The notes under the pieces are model-generated. The model was given only the letters and a program-made list of their open reading frames with translations, searched no databases and had not been told where the DNA came from. Of a DNA stretch of 53,570 bases, positions 16,354-25,452 are shown piece after piece. Position numbers and translations under genes: made by a program. The number at the start of each line of letters is the position of its first letter. The first letter of the stretch is position 1. The DNA comes from an uncultured Parabacteroides sp. (GTDB taxonomy: Bacteria > Bacteroidota > Bacteroidia > Bacteroidales > Tannerellaceae). Where the stretch lies: NCBI RefSeq assembly GCF_902493135.1, contig NZ_CABUOD010000031.1, positions 1 to 53,570 of the forward strand, in the 5' to 3' direction.

Positions 16354-17475
16354 TCATTTGTCCATTTTCAACTGCAAATAGCACCACAGCGGATAGTGGT
16401 CGGAGTAGCGCACCTTGTCGACCGTGCAGTTGATCGGTTTCATGTTGTCGGAATGCAGGATGTTGTCGATCCGGAACCAGAAGAAGTTTTCATTATAAGT
16501 GACCCCGACACCACGGCCGGAAGCGGCATAGGCATCCTTCAGCGGCCCTTGGATCGTACGATGGGCATAGGAAATCGGCGTATCGTTGAAGTCACCGCAA
16601 ACCAATATATAATCGGTATCGATCTTTTTAATTTCCTCGGCGACAGCTCTCGCCTGGCGGGCACGTATCCGGAAGGCCGGCCCCAACTTCTGTTCGATGG
16701 AACTTCTCAAACCGTCGAGGGTCTCGGAATTCAGGTTCTTGATAAAGGCGGAATAATGGCTCCGGTCCTCCATCGTCAGCTTGAAAGACTCCAGGTGGTT
16801 ATTGATCAAGGTCAGTTTCTTTCCGTTTATATCCAGTTCATGGATGGACGAGCCGTTAAAAGAACTCCCATACTTGATCTTACGGGATTTGGAGATCGGA
16901 TATTTGGAAAACACGGCGATATTGAATTTGAGCGTACCGGAAGTACCGACCGGAATAACGGAGCGATACCGGTACATCTTCAACGCATCGGCGATCTTCT
17001 GATTCGTTAAAAAGTTCTTGGAAGTACCGACCGCATATTCCTGCAGACATACGATATCCGCGCCGGAATTCGCAATATAACGCAGGATCGGATTCGGAGA
17101 ATCTTCCGTATGACCTTTATAACCGAATCCCATGACATTATAAGTCAAAACTTTCAACACGTTCTCTTTCGGAATATCGCCCACCCTGTCGTGGAAAGGG
17201 AAATAGCGGCTTACAGGTCCCCTGCAAAGCAGGAACGAACATAACCCGATCAAGACGAACCGCCATTCCCTAAGGAACAACCAATAAATAATAAAACAGA
17301 GGTTCAAAACGCAGAACACAGGAAATCCCAACCCAAGATAAGAGAAGAATACACTCCTATCCGGCGAAATCCGGTCCGAAAAGGCAGAAGCAATGAATAG
17401 CAGGATGACTACCACATTGGCAGTACCGACTACAGATTTAAACAGAATCCTGATCGCTTTAAACCGTTCGCTCAT
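16354..17475 (-). CDS. Endonuclease/exonuclease/phosphatase-family membrane protein
   Basis: The 373-residue protein has three hydrophobic segments in its first 100 residues and then an EEP domain. Catalytic-type motifs: YNVMGFG near residue 115, CLQEYAVGTS with the conserved Glu, LINNHLES, VCGDFNDTP and the terminal RYSDHYPLWCYL with the Asp-His pair. The substrate is not predictable: members cut nucleic acids, phospholipids or inositol phosphates. Its ATG overlaps the stop of the rhomboid gene upstream (ATGA at 17472-17475), so the three genes 19041 to 16354 form one operon. Confidence 0.85.
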   Translation of the reverse strand: MSERFKAIRILFKSVVGTANVVVILLFIASAFSDRISPDRSVFFSYLGLGFPVFCVLNLCFIIYWLFLREWRFVLIGLCSFLLCRGPVSRYFPFHDRVGDIPKENVLKVLTYNVMGFGYKGHTEDSPNPILRYIANSGADIVCLQEYAVGTSKNFLTNQKIADALKMYRYRSVIPVGTSGTLKFNIAVFSKYPISKSRKIKYGSSFNGSSIHELDINGKKLTLINNHLESFKLTMEDRSHYSAFIKNLNSETLDGLRSSIEQKLGPAFRIRARQARAVAEEIKKIDTDYILVCGDFNDTPISYAHRTIQGPLKDAYAASGRGVGVTYNENFFWFRIDNILHSDNMKPINCTVDKVRYSDHYPLWCYLQLKMDK

Positions 17476-18350
17476 TTTTTGCTGGCATCAAATAGTTTTT
17501 TCTTTTCTTCTGCCGAAAGGCTTTCGTAACCGGAACGTTTCAATTTGTCCAATATTGCATCCAGATCGGCTGTTTCCCGTTGTTTGCGGGCATTATATTC
17601 ATAATCGGTCTCCGGGCGTTTATAGGTCACACGCATCTTGGGTTTCCGTTTTCCCAGATTCGCCACCCGGTCGAGCAGGCGGTTCATCGGAGCCGTCAAG
17701 TCTTTGCCTTCCTTGATCCGGGCGGCGAACCAGATACCGAACAACGCTCCGCCGATATGGGCGATATGACCGCCGGCATTCGTCGATGTAATGGCCAGCA
17801 AGTCGATCACAAATGTAAACAGGGCCAGGTAAATCAACTTGATCCTTCCGATCAGGAACAGGCCGATCTCCAAATCTTTCCGGTAGAAAGAGACGGCAAA
17901 CACAATGGCCATGACCGAAGCCGACGCTCCCATCAAATAGCTATAGGCGGCAACGGTACGGAAATAAGGGAATATGTTGTACGCCACCAGGAACAGGACC
18001 GCTCCGGCAATGCCTCCTAACAGATACAAACCGCCTAATTGCCGCTCACTGAAGAAAGTAAGGAACAAACCGCCGAACCAGTACAACCACAGCATGTTAA
18101 ACAGAATATGCAGGAAGTCGAAATGCGTGAACATATAAGTGATGATCGTCCACGGCCGGTACAGCAGCAATTCGGGAGACGAAGGCATCTGCAGATACTG
18201 CAAAAACGGGAAACCGCTCAGGTTGAACAGCATCAGAATCACACTTGCCAACCGTATGATAACAAACAGCCCGACATTGATATAGATCAGTTTCGCCAGG
18301 ATGTTACCGGAATTGAAAGTCCGTTTGAGATTAGTAAAAATATCGCCCAT
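17472..18350 (-). CDS. Rhomboid-family intramembrane serine protease
   Basis: The 292-residue protein has about six membrane segments and a basic, cytoplasmic C-terminal tail of about 75 residues. The catalytic Ser145 lies in MGASASVMAI and the catalytic His198 in GGHIAHIGGALFG, so the dyad is complete. The rhomboid signature FTHFDFLHILFNMLWLYWFG is near residue 75. Rhomboids cut membrane proteins within or next to transmembrane helices. It overlaps the preceding rhomboid gene by 20 bp and the EEP gene by 4 bp. It is probably a diverged tandem copy of its neighbour. Confidence 0.92.
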   Translation of the reverse strand: MGDIFTNLKRTFNSGNILAKLIYINVGLFVIIRLASVILMLFNLSGFPFLQYLQMPSSPELLLYRPWTIITYMFTHFDFLHILFNMLWLYWFGGLFLTFFSERQLGGLYLLGGIAGAVLFLVAYNIFPYFRTVAAYSYLMGASASVMAIVFAVSFYRKDLEIGLFLIGRIKLIYLALFTFVIDLLAITSTNAGGHIAHIGGALFGIWFAARIKEGKDLTAPMNRLLDRVANLGKRKPKMRVTYKRPETDYEYNARKQRETADLDAILDKLKRSGYESLSAEEKKKLFDASKK

Positions 18351-19041
18351 TGCCTATATCTTTCTTTTTCCAATACCGTACCAGGAAATAACCGAAAAGC
18401 ATACCGCCCAAGTGTGCAAAATGCGCCACGGAATCGCCGCCGTTGTTAGCGACACCCATAAATAATTCGGCCAATCCGTAAAAAATCACGAAGTACTTGG
18501 CTTTGATAGGAATCGGGATGAACATCAGATAAAGCGGTACATTCGGGAACAGCATGGCAAACGCCAGCAAAATACCGAATACGGAACCTGAAGCGCCGAT
18601 CGTAATCAGATAGTTCAACGAAGGATCTCCCGCCACCAACTGCGCCAAAGTCACCCCGTTCGCACTTGCAAAAGAATGGACGGAATACAGCCAAACCAAC
18701 TCCTGCGTGATACCTGCACCGATCCCCGTCACCATATAAAAGATAAGGAAGCGTTTCGGCCCCCAGACATTCTCCAGCACGCGCCCGAACATATACACGC
18801 CGAACATATTGAAGAACACGTGTGCGAACGAATGGGTGTCATGCATGAACATATAGGTGACGAACTGGAACGGATAGAAATCCTTCACACCCGGAAAATG
18901 CAGTCCGAATAACTGGACTAAATCAATCCCGACTTTAGGTAAAACAAGGCTCGCTACCCAAAACAACAGGTTGATAATGATAAGGTTTTTCGTAACCATC
19001 GGGATACTGCTCAGGAATCCCGAACTATTTTGATTCATCAT
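18331..19041 (-). CDS. Rhomboid-family intramembrane serine protease
   Basis: The 236-residue protein has six predicted membrane segments with almost no tail. The catalytic Ser153 is in IGASGSVFGILLAF and His210 in HFAHLGGMLFG. The L1-loop signature FVTYMFMHDTHSFAHVFFNM is at about 60. Its first residue is one of two consecutive ATG codons. The gene opens a three-gene operon (rhomboid, rhomboid, EEP). The minus strand carries TACCTTTG 20 bases before the start. Confidence 0.93.
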   Translation of the reverse strand: MMNQNSSGFLSSIPMVTKNLIIINLLFWVASLVLPKVGIDLVQLFGLHFPGVKDFYPFQFVTYMFMHDTHSFAHVFFNMFGVYMFGRVLENVWGPKRFLIFYMVTGIGAGITQELVWLYSVHSFASANGVTLAQLVAGDPSLNYLITIGASGSVFGILLAFAMLFPNVPLYLMFIPIPIKAKYFVIFYGLAELFMGVANNGGDSVAHFAHLGGMLFGYFLVRYWKKKDIGNGRYFY

Positions 19042-19060
19042 ATATTTATCAATTTAAGGA

Positions 19061-19068
19061 CAAAGGTA
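19061..19068 (-). promoter_or_regulatory. -7 box of the rhomboid operon (TACCTTTG)
   Basis: The minus strand reads TACCTTTG, an exact TAnnTTTG match, 20 bases before the first rhomboid ATG. No -33 TTG was seen at the standard distance. Confidence 0.5.
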
Positions 19069-19228
19069 TATATATTTTGGTAGTTTTCTGAAAAAACAGC
19101 ACTAAAACATAGTAAATCAATAAAAAAAACTCTTTTTTTCTTTGCGATATATTAAAATAGAATTACATTTGACACCGACTTTTTAGGCTATCACAAAAAT
19201 TGTTTAATATATTAATTATCAAACCATC

Positions 19229-19501
19229 ATGAACAAAACAGAATTTATCAATGCTGTAGCCGAAAAATCCGGTTTAAGCAAAGTTGATGCAAAGAAAGCT
19301 GTAGAAGCTTTTGTTGAAACAGTATCCAGCGAATTAAAAGAAGGCGGCAAAGTTGCCCTTTTAGGTTTTGGTTCTTTCTCTGTTGCTGAAAAATCTGCAC
19401 GCAAAGGCGTTAACCCGAAGACTAAACAACCAATCGAAATTCCGGCACGTAAATCAGTTAAATTTAAAGCTGGCGCCGAATTGACAGAAATTATCAAGTA
19501 A
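19229..19501 (+). CDS. HU-family DNA-binding protein
   Basis: The 90-residue protein matches HU along its whole length: MNKTEFINAVAEKSGLSK at the N terminus, GFGSFSVAEKSARKGVNPKT around the DNA-binding arm with the Asn-Pro that inserts between bases, and PARKSVKFKAGAEL at the end. HU dimers bend and compact DNA in the nucleoid. The gene stands alone with its own terminator. The upstream region is AT-rich; no convincing -7 box was found. Confidence 0.95.
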   Translation: MNKTEFINAVAEKSGLSKVDAKKAVEAFVETVSSELKEGGKVALLGFGSFSVAEKSARKGVNPKTKQPIEIPARKSVKFKAGAELTEIIK

Positions 19502-19523
19502 ATTAGTCTTACACTCTTATAAT

Positions 19524-19557
19524 AAAAAAGGCATCCCGTAAATGAGGTGCCTTTTTT
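19524..19557 (+). terminator. Rho-independent terminator of the HU gene
   Basis: AAAAAAGGCA (19524-19533) pairs with TGCCTTTTTT (19548-19557) around a GTAAATG-type loop, followed by T residues. It lies 23 bases after the HU stop codon. Confidence 0.88.
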
Positions 19558-19640
19558 ATTGCATACCGGCCACTTTATCAAATCATAGTTATGTCTTCCC
19601 TTACTCATACCGATCCTATGGTTTTTACAAAATAAACCCG

Positions 19641-19648
19641 TACCTTTG
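19641..19648 (+). promoter_or_regulatory. -7 box of argS (TACCTTTG)
   Basis: Exact TAnnTTTG match 34 bases before the argS ATG. A weak TTTTT lies about 16 bases upstream where a -33 element would be expected. Confidence 0.55.
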
Positions 19649-19682
19649 CGGCAAAATAAATCCGAACATATACTAAACGAAT

Positions 19683-21476
19683 ATGCTTATCGAACAACAG
19701 ATTACCGGTGCGATCATTGCCGGCATAAAAGAACTGTATGGCGCCGATGTGGCCGCCAACCAGGTACAACTGCAAAAGACAAAGAAAGAGTTCAAAGGAC
19801 ATCTGACTCTGGTAGTTTTCCCCTTCCTCCGCATGTCGAAGAAATCACCGGAACAGACAGCCCGGGAAATTGGCGAATACCTGCTCCGGCACGAACCGGC
19901 AGTAGCCGAATTCAATGTAATCAAAGGATTCCTCAACCTGACCGTCGCCTGTGCCTGCTGGATCGATTTATTAAACGGAATCAACGGACAACCATCATAC
20001 GGGATCATTCCTGTAACGGAACAATCCCCGCTGGTCATGATCGAATATTCTTCCCCCAACACCAACAAACCGCTCCACCTCGGTCACGTGCGCAACAACC
20101 TGTTGGGCTACAGCCTGTCCGAGATCATGAAAGCGAACGGTAATAAAGTGGTAAAGACGAACATCGTAAACGACCGCGGTATCCATATCTGCAAGTCCAT
20201 GCTCGCCTGGCAGAAATGGGGCAACGGCGTGACTCCCGAAACGGCCGGCAAGAAAGGCGACCACCTGATCGGCGACTTCTACGTTCTTTTCAGCAACAAG
20301 CTGAAAGAAGAGACTGCCGCCCTCGAAGCGAAAGGCATGACGAAAGAGGAGGCCGAAGCCGCTTCTCCCCTGATGGCCGAAGCACGCGAAATGCTTCGCA
20401 AATGGGAAGCGGGCGACAAGGAAGTACGCGCTCTCTGGGAAATGATGAACAGCTGGGTGTACGCCGGATTCGACGAGACCTACAAAATGATGGGCGTAGA
20501 CTTCGACAAGATCTATTACGAATCACAGACCTACCTGGAAGGCAAGGGCAAAGTGCTGGAAGGACTCGACAAAGGCATCTTCTACCGCCGTGAAGACGGT
20601 TCCGTATGGGCAGACCTGACCAAAGACGGCCTGGATGAAAAACTGTTGCTCCGTGCCGACGGTACCTCCGTCTACATGACACAGGATATCGGAACTGCCA
20701 AATTGCGTTTCGACGACTATCCGATCAACAAAATGATCTATGTGGTGGGAAACGAACAGAACTACCATTTCCAGGTATTGTCCATCCTGTTGGATAAATT
20801 GGGTTTCGAGTTCGGCAAAGGCCTCGTACATTTCTCTTACGGCATGGTCGAACTGCCGGAAGGCAAGATGAAAAGCCGCGAAGGAACGGTTGTCGATGCC
20901 GACGACCTGATGGAAGAGATGGTGGGTACAGCCCGCGAAATCTCGCAGGAGCTGGGCAAAGTGGACGAAATGACACCGGAAGAAGCCGAAGCCATCGCAC
21001 GTATGGTCGGCCTCGGTTCCCTGAAATACTTCATCCTGAAAGTGGACCCGCGCAAGAACATGACCTTCAACCCGAAGGAATCGATCGACTTCAACGGTAA
21101 TACCGGTCCGTTCATCCAATACACATACGCCCGCATCCGTTCCGTTTTACGTAAAGCCGCCGAACAGGGCATCGTCTTACCCGGACAACTGCCGACAACG
21201 ACTACGATCTCCGAGAAGGAAGAAAACCTGATCCAGATGATAGCCGACTATGCTTCTGTCGTTCGCGAAGCAGGAAAGGAATACAGTCCCGCCCTCATCG
21301 CCAACTACACGTACGACCTGGTCAAGGAATACAACCAGTTCTACCACGATTTCTCTATCCTCCGCGAAGAAAACGAGGAAGTGAAGATATTCCGCCTTGT
21401 CCTCTCCGCCAACGTAGCCAAAATCGTTAAATCGGCCATGTCGTTACTGGGGATAGAGGTTCCGGAAAGAATGTAA
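19683..21476 (+). CDS. argS: Arginyl-tRNA synthetase
   Basis: A 597-residue class I aminoacyl-tRNA synthetase that attaches arginine to tRNA-Arg. The HIGH-type motif appears as PNTNKPLHLGHVRNN near residue 125 and the KMSKS-like loop as GKMKSREGTVVDADDL near residue 400. The N-terminal Arg-tRNA-synthetase domain (residues 1-100) and the C-terminal DALR anticodon-binding domain (from about 475, QYTYARIRSVLRKA) are both complete. The ferritin-like/VIT gene follows after nine bases and may be read from the same transcript. Confidence 0.97.
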   Translation: MLIEQQITGAIIAGIKELYGADVAANQVQLQKTKKEFKGHLTLVVFPFLRMSKKSPEQTAREIGEYLLRHEPAVAEFNVIKGFLNLTVACACWIDLLNGINGQPSYGIIPVTEQSPLVMIEYSSPNTNKPLHLGHVRNNLLGYSLSEIMKANGNKVVKTNIVNDRGIHICKSMLAWQKWGNGVTPETAGKKGDHLIGDFYVLFSNKLKEETAALEAKGMTKEEAEAASPLMAEAREMLRKWEAGDKEVRALWEMMNSWVYAGFDETYKMMGVDFDKIYYESQTYLEGKGKVLEGLDKGIFYRREDGSVWADLTKDGLDEKLLLRADGTSVYMTQDIGTAKLRFDDYPINKMIYVVGNEQNYHFQVLSILLDKLGFEFGKGLVHFSYGMVELPEGKMKSREGTVVDADDLMEEMVGTAREISQELGKVDEMTPEEAEAIARMVGLGSLKYFILKVDPRKNMTFNPKESIDFNGNTGPFIQYTYARIRSVLRKAAEQGIVLPGQLPTTTTISEKEENLIQMIADYASVVREAGKEYSPALIANYTYDLVKEYNQFYHDFSILREENEEVKIFRLVLSANVAKIVKSAMSLLGIEVPERM

Positions 21477-21485
21477 TAAGCGATC

Positions 21486-22361
21486 ATGAACATAAATCAA
21501 CAAACATACGATGCCCTCCTTCGGTTTCAGCGCAATGAAATCACGGAGAGCATTGTTTATACGAAACTGGCGGCAATCGAGAAAGATCCGGGTAACCGGA
21601 ACGTGCTGCTCCGTATTTCAGCCGATGAAAAAGGACATTACGGAATCTTGAAGAAATATACCGGACGGGAGGTCGCCCCTTATACGTGGAGAGTCCTGAA
21701 ATATTACCTCCTGGCCCGCATATTAGGCATCACTTTTGCCATCAAGCTAATGGAAGGCAGCGAGGAAGGTGCAAAAAACGGATATGCCGCCTATCAGGAC
21801 TATCCGGATCTACTCCAGATTGCCAAAGACGAAGACGAGCATGAAGAAAAACTCATTGCCCTGATTAACGAGGAAAGACTTGAATATATGGGTTCCGTAG
21901 TGTTAGGACTGAATGACGCCTTAGTGGAATTCACCGGTGCGCTGGCAGGTTTCACGCTGGCCCTTAGCGATTCGAAACTGATCGCTTTGACCGGCAGCAT
22001 CACAGGGATTGCGGCAGCACTTTCAATGGCTTCATCAGAATATCTATCCACAAAATCCGAAGGCGGCGGAGAAGGGAAACATCCAGTAAAAGCATCTATC
22101 TACACGGGGATAGCTTATATTTTCACCGTCATCGCGCTGGTAGCTCCCTTTATCTTCATCAGCAACGTATTGGCGGCATTAGGCATTATGTTGCTTTCCG
22201 CCCTATTGATTATCGCCTTGTTCAACTACTACTATTCCGTAGCCAGAAGCGAAAGTTTCCGCAAGCGGTTCACTGAAATGGCAGTTTTGAGTTTCAGCGT
22301 TGCCACTTTAAGTTTCCTGATCGGCTATGCGCTGAAAGAGTTTACGGGGATAGATGTATAA
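21486..22361 (+). CDS. Ferritin-like/VIT1-CCC1 family membrane transporter
   Basis: The 291-residue protein combines an N-terminal rubrerythrin/ferritin-like helical part (residues 1 to about 135), with Glu/His positions in NEITESIVYTKLA, SADEKGHYGILKKY and KDEDEHEEKLI, and a C-terminal VIT1/CCC1 transporter part with about five membrane segments (LGLNDALVEFTGALAGFTLA, GIAAALSMASSEYLSTKSE). The family carries Fe2+ or Mn2+; the N-terminal part probably binds metal and may tie transport to metal status. Direction of transport is not shown. It lies nine bases after argS. Confidence 0.85.
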   Translation: MNINQQTYDALLRFQRNEITESIVYTKLAAIEKDPGNRNVLLRISADEKGHYGILKKYTGREVAPYTWRVLKYYLLARILGITFAIKLMEGSEEGAKNGYAAYQDYPDLLQIAKDEDEHEEKLIALINEERLEYMGSVVLGLNDALVEFTGALAGFTLALSDSKLIALTGSITGIAAALSMASSEYLSTKSEGGGEGKHPVKASIYTGIAYIFTVIALVAPFIFISNVLAALGIMLLSALLIIALFNYYYSVARSESFRKRFTEMAVLSFSVATLSFLIGYALKEFTGIDV

Positions 22362-22390
22362 GGTATCAAGGGTCCCTGCCCCATAGAATA

Positions 22391-22482
22391 TAGGTTATAG
22401 GCTAAAAAAATACAACCTATAGCCTGTCCGCAAAAAGGCTATAACCTATTCGCAAAAAGCCTATAGCCTAACAGGAAAAAGG
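22391..22482. repeat. Minisatellite, AAAAAGGCTATAACCT units of 22 bp
   Basis: A-tract starts at 22432, 22454 and 22476 give an exact 22-bp period: AAAAAGGCTATAACC, AAAAAGCCTATAGCC and AAAAAGGTAGGC. Inverted copies (TAGGTTATAGGCTA at 22391 and AACCTATAGCCT nearby) precede them. The core GGCTATAGCC is itself a palindrome. The array matches the one at 551-657 although the two are 22 kb apart. Confidence 0.65.
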
Positions 22483-22501
22483 TAGGCATCTATTCGGCAA
22501 C

Positions 22502-22543
22502 CGGTGCCCGTCTTTTGAAGAAACGACAGGCACCGTTTTTTTT
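22502..22543 (+). terminator. Rho-independent terminator after argS/VIT
   Basis: CGGTGCC (22502-22508) pairs with GGCACCG (22529-22535), extended by CGTC/GACG-type pairs, and is followed by eight T residues. It lies 140 bases past the transporter stop, beyond the repeat array. Confidence 0.85.
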
Positions 22544-22626
22544 AATACTGCTGATTCGATGGGCAGTAACAACTCCCGGCAAATGATGAACTGATCTATC
22601 CCCAGGAACGATCGGCCCGACTTTTA

Positions 22627-24972
22627 TCAGGCTTTCTTTTTGCGCGTTGTCTTCTTTGCTGCCGGTTTTTCTCCTGCCTCGGCTATGATCTTCTTGCAAT
22701 CTTCCAACGTCAAGGCAGTCGGATCGGTTACCGTCTTCGGAATACGATAGTTCGCTTTCTGATAAGAAATATAAGGGCCGAAACGACCTTTCAGTATTTC
22801 CATCTCCGGATCTTCTTCGAACTTCTTGATAAAACGCTGTTCGTCTTTTTCCCTTTTACCATCGATCAGGGCGATTGCTTCCTCAGCCGTGATCGTCAGC
22901 GGATTCAAATCTTTCGGGATAGAGACAAATTTACCGTCATGACGGATAAACGGCCCGAAACGGCCGACAGCAGCCACCATCACCTTGCCTTCATATTCGC
23001 CGACCGTACGGGGAAGGTCGAAGAGTTTCAGAGCCTCTTCCAATGTGATCGTATCGATGGACTGGCCTTTCATCAGAGAGGCGAACTGAGGTTTCGGCGC
23101 CTCTTTGTTGTCGGCATGGGCAACTCCGATCTGAACGACAGGCCCATAACGGCCGATCTTTACAAATACCGGATTGCCGCTCTTCGGATCGATGCCGAGT
23201 TCGCGCTCCCCTACCTTATGTTCGGTCTTAACGGCAGCCGTGGCCTCGACGATCGGATGGAAAATCTTATAGAATTTATCGATAGCCTTCGTCCAGACCA
23301 GTTCGCCTTCGGCAACCGAGTCGAATTCCTTTTCAACGCTGGCCGTAAAGTTGTAGTCCAGCACATCCGGAAAATACTCCATCAGGAAGTCGTTTACCAC
23401 CGTACCGATATCGGTCGGCATCAGTTTATTGCGGTCGGCCCCGACGATCTCGGTCTTCTCCGTCTCCTTGATCTTTCCCTTGGACAGCGAAACAACCGTA
23501 TAAGTACGTTCCGCCCCCTCCTTATCTCCTTTCACCACATATTCGCGGTTCTGGATCGTCTGGATAGTCGGTGCATAGGTAGACGGACGTCCGATCCCCA
23601 GTTCTTCCAGGCGCCGAACCAGACTGGCTTCCGTATAGCGCGGAGGACGCTGCGTGAAACGTTCCGTTGCCACGATATCTTTCAACGCCAATGCCTCATG
23701 AAGCTTTACCGGAGGAAGCAGGCCGTTTTCCTGTTCTTTCTCCACATCGTCGTCATTGCTTTCCATGTAGACCTGGAGGAAACCTTCGAAACTGATCACT
23801 TCGCCGACAGCGACAAAACGTTCCGTCTGTCCGCTGATACCGACCGAAATAGTCGTGCGTTCCAATTCGGCATCCGCCATCTGGCAAGCGATCGTACGTT
23901 TACGGATCAGTTCATACAATTTCTTTTCCTGCGGAGAGCTTCCTGCCTCCACATTGCTGATATAAGTCGGACGAATCGCTTCGTGCGCTTCCTGCGCCCC
24001 CTTACTCTTGGTATGGTATTGGCGGAACTTATAATATTTCTCACCGTATGTTTCGAAAATAGCTTCTTTTGCCGTACCTAACGCCAGGTCACTCAGGTTC
24101 ACGGAGTCGGTACGCATATAAGTAATCAACCCGGATTCATATAAACGCTGTGCGATCATCATCGTCTGCGACACGGAGTATCCTAACTTACGAGCCGCTT
24201 CCTGCTGCAAAGTGGAAGTCGTAAAAGGAGGTGCCGGCGATTTTTTTACCGGTTTCGTCGTGATATCGTCAATCGTAAACGAAGCATTCTTACAGGATTC
24301 CAAAAAGGCTTCCACCTCTTTCTTGTCTTTCAAGCGGCGGTTCAGCTCGGCCTTCAACACCGTTGTCCCGTCCGGCAGGATAAAATTGGCAATCACACGG
24401 AAAGCCGCTTCGCTTACAAATTCATTGATCTCCCGCTCCCGTTCCACAATCAGACGCACAGCGACCGACTGCACACGCCCGGCCGATAAAGCCGGTTTTA
24501 CCTTACGCCACAAAATCGGCGAAAGTTCGAACCCCACGATACGGTCCAGCACACGGCGTGCCTGTTGGGCGTTCACCAGGTTAATATTGATATCGCGCGG
24601 AGTTTCAATTGCATGCAGAATGGCATTCTTGGTAATTTCATGAAAGACGATACGTTTGGTATTTTCAGGTTTCAGACCCAGCACTTCATACAAGTGCCAG
24701 GATATGGCTTCTCCCTCACGGTCCTCATCGGAAGCGAGCCATACCTGTCCGGCCGACTTGGCTTCGGACTTCAGTTCGCTGACCAACTTCTTCTTGTCGG
24801 CCGGTATCACGTACTGCGGAGCATAATCATGTTCGATGTCAATACTAAACTCTTTCGTCTTCAGATCGCGGATATGACCATAGCTCGACATAACCTTATA
24901 ATCTTTTCCGAGGAACTTTTCAATGGTTTTTGCCTTAGCGGGTGACTCCACTATTACCAGATTCTTTTGCAT
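22627..24972 (-). CDS. topA: DNA topoisomerase I
   Basis: A 781-residue type IA topoisomerase that relaxes negative supercoils by single-strand passage. The N-terminal Toprim domain is clear (VIVESPAKAKTIEKFLG, SDEDREGEAISWHL). The active-site Tyr285 lies in SGLITYMRTDSVNLSD. The C-terminal part (from about 590) carries repeats of the type GRFGPFIRHDG and GRFGPYISYQ and ends in a Lys-rich tail (AAKKTTRKKKA). The four-cysteine zinc ribbons of E. coli TopA are not seen; this is the repeat-type C terminus found in many bacteria. Confidence 0.97.
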   Translation of the reverse strand: MQKNLVIVESPAKAKTIEKFLGKDYKVMSSYGHIRDLKTKEFSIDIEHDYAPQYVIPADKKKLVSELKSEAKSAGQVWLASDEDREGEAISWHLYEVLGLKPENTKRIVFHEITKNAILHAIETPRDININLVNAQQARRVLDRIVGFELSPILWRKVKPALSAGRVQSVAVRLIVEREREINEFVSEAAFRVIANFILPDGTTVLKAELNRRLKDKKEVEAFLESCKNASFTIDDITTKPVKKSPAPPFTTSTLQQEAARKLGYSVSQTMMIAQRLYESGLITYMRTDSVNLSDLALGTAKEAIFETYGEKYYKFRQYHTKSKGAQEAHEAIRPTYISNVEAGSSPQEKKLYELIRKRTIACQMADAELERTTISVGISGQTERFVAVGEVISFEGFLQVYMESNDDDVEKEQENGLLPPVKLHEALALKDIVATERFTQRPPRYTEASLVRRLEELGIGRPSTYAPTIQTIQNREYVVKGDKEGAERTYTVVSLSKGKIKETEKTEIVGADRNKLMPTDIGTVVNDFLMEYFPDVLDYNFTASVEKEFDSVAEGELVWTKAIDKFYKIFHPIVEATAAVKTEHKVGERELGIDPKSGNPVFVKIGRYGPVVQIGVAHADNKEAPKPQFASLMKGQSIDTITLEEALKLFDLPRTVGEYEGKVMVAAVGRFGPFIRHDGKFVSIPKDLNPLTITAEEAIALIDGKREKDEQRFIKKFEEDPEMEILKGRFGPYISYQKANYRIPKTVTDPTALTLEDCKKIIAEAGEKPAAKKTTRKKKA

Positions 24973-25002
24973 AATAACGTCTTATCTTTTTGAAATCGGG
25001 TG

Positions 25003-25010
25003 CAAACTTA
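25003..25010 (-). promoter_or_regulatory. -7 box of topA (TAAGTTTG)
   Basis: The minus strand reads TAAGTTTG, an exact TAnnTTTG match, 31 bases before the topA ATG. It faces the TPR-gene promoter across an AT-rich block of ATTTATGATT repeats. Confidence 0.5.
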
Positions 25011-25029
25011 CACAAAATCCACGATTTAT

Positions 25030-25117
25030 GGTTTATCATTTATGATTTATGATTTAAATTTGCACTTTATCTGCCCAAATCGGCATCTATAATTCATAAA
25101 TTATAAATCATAAATCT
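25030..25117. repeat. ATTTATGATT inverted repeats between topA and the TPR gene
   Basis: TTTATGATTTATGATTTA at about 25040-25056 is answered by TAAATTATAAATCATAAATC at about 25097-25116. This is the same heptamer vocabulary as the perfect repeat at 2588-2652. It overlaps the divergent promoters here, so it is not a simple terminator. Confidence 0.5.
25055..25062 (+). promoter_or_regulatory. -7 box of the TPR gene (TAAATTTG)
   Basis: Exact TAnnTTTG match 60 bases before the ATG at 25122. AT-rich context makes a chance match possible. Confidence 0.4.
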
Positions 25118-25121
25118 CGAA

Positions 25122-25385
25122 ATGGAAACTATTAAACAACTCATTACCGACGGTAAAACAGATGAAGCAATCCGTTTGTTGGACGAATACATAGAAAAAA
25201 ACGCTTTTTCGGATGAAGCGTATTACTTACGCGGCAATGCCTACCGCAAAAAAGGGGATATCCGGCAAGCCCTGAACAACTACCTTACGGCGATGGACCT
25301 GAACCCCGACAGCCCCGCACAAATCGCCCACAATCAACTGATTTCAATCATGAACTTCTATAACAAAGACATGTTCAACCAATAA
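25122..25385 (+). CDS. Small tetratricopeptide-repeat protein
   Basis: An 87-residue protein made of about two TPR motifs: residues about 3-33 (IKQLITDGKTDEAIRLLDEY) and about 34-67 (DEAYYLRGNAYRKKGDIRQA), then a capping helix. No signal peptide or membrane segment, so probably cytoplasmic. TPR proteins bind other proteins; the partner here is unknown. It is a single-gene unit between divergent topA and convergent nagB. Confidence 0.8.
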   Translation: METIKQLITDGKTDEAIRLLDEYIEKNAFSDEAYYLRGNAYRKKGDIRQALNNYLTAMDLNPDSPAQIAHNQLISIMNFYNKDMFNQ

Positions 25386-25416
25386 AAAAGGCTGCATCTA
25401 TCGCAGATACAGCCTT
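25384..25416 (-). terminator. Terminator of nagB
   Basis: Read on the minus strand, AAGGCTGTATCTGCG pairs with CGATAGATGCAGCCTT, followed by a run of T (the A tract at 25384-25389). It begins 37 bases after the nagB stop and overlaps the end of the convergent TPR gene. Confidence 0.75.
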
Positions 25417-25452
25417 CCGATGTTAAATCAAAACTATTATGAATAAAAAAAA

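Noticed and set aside
22939..24081. 380-codon plus-strand open frame opposite topA
   Set aside because: Antisense shadow of a strongly conserved gene; no recognisable domain.
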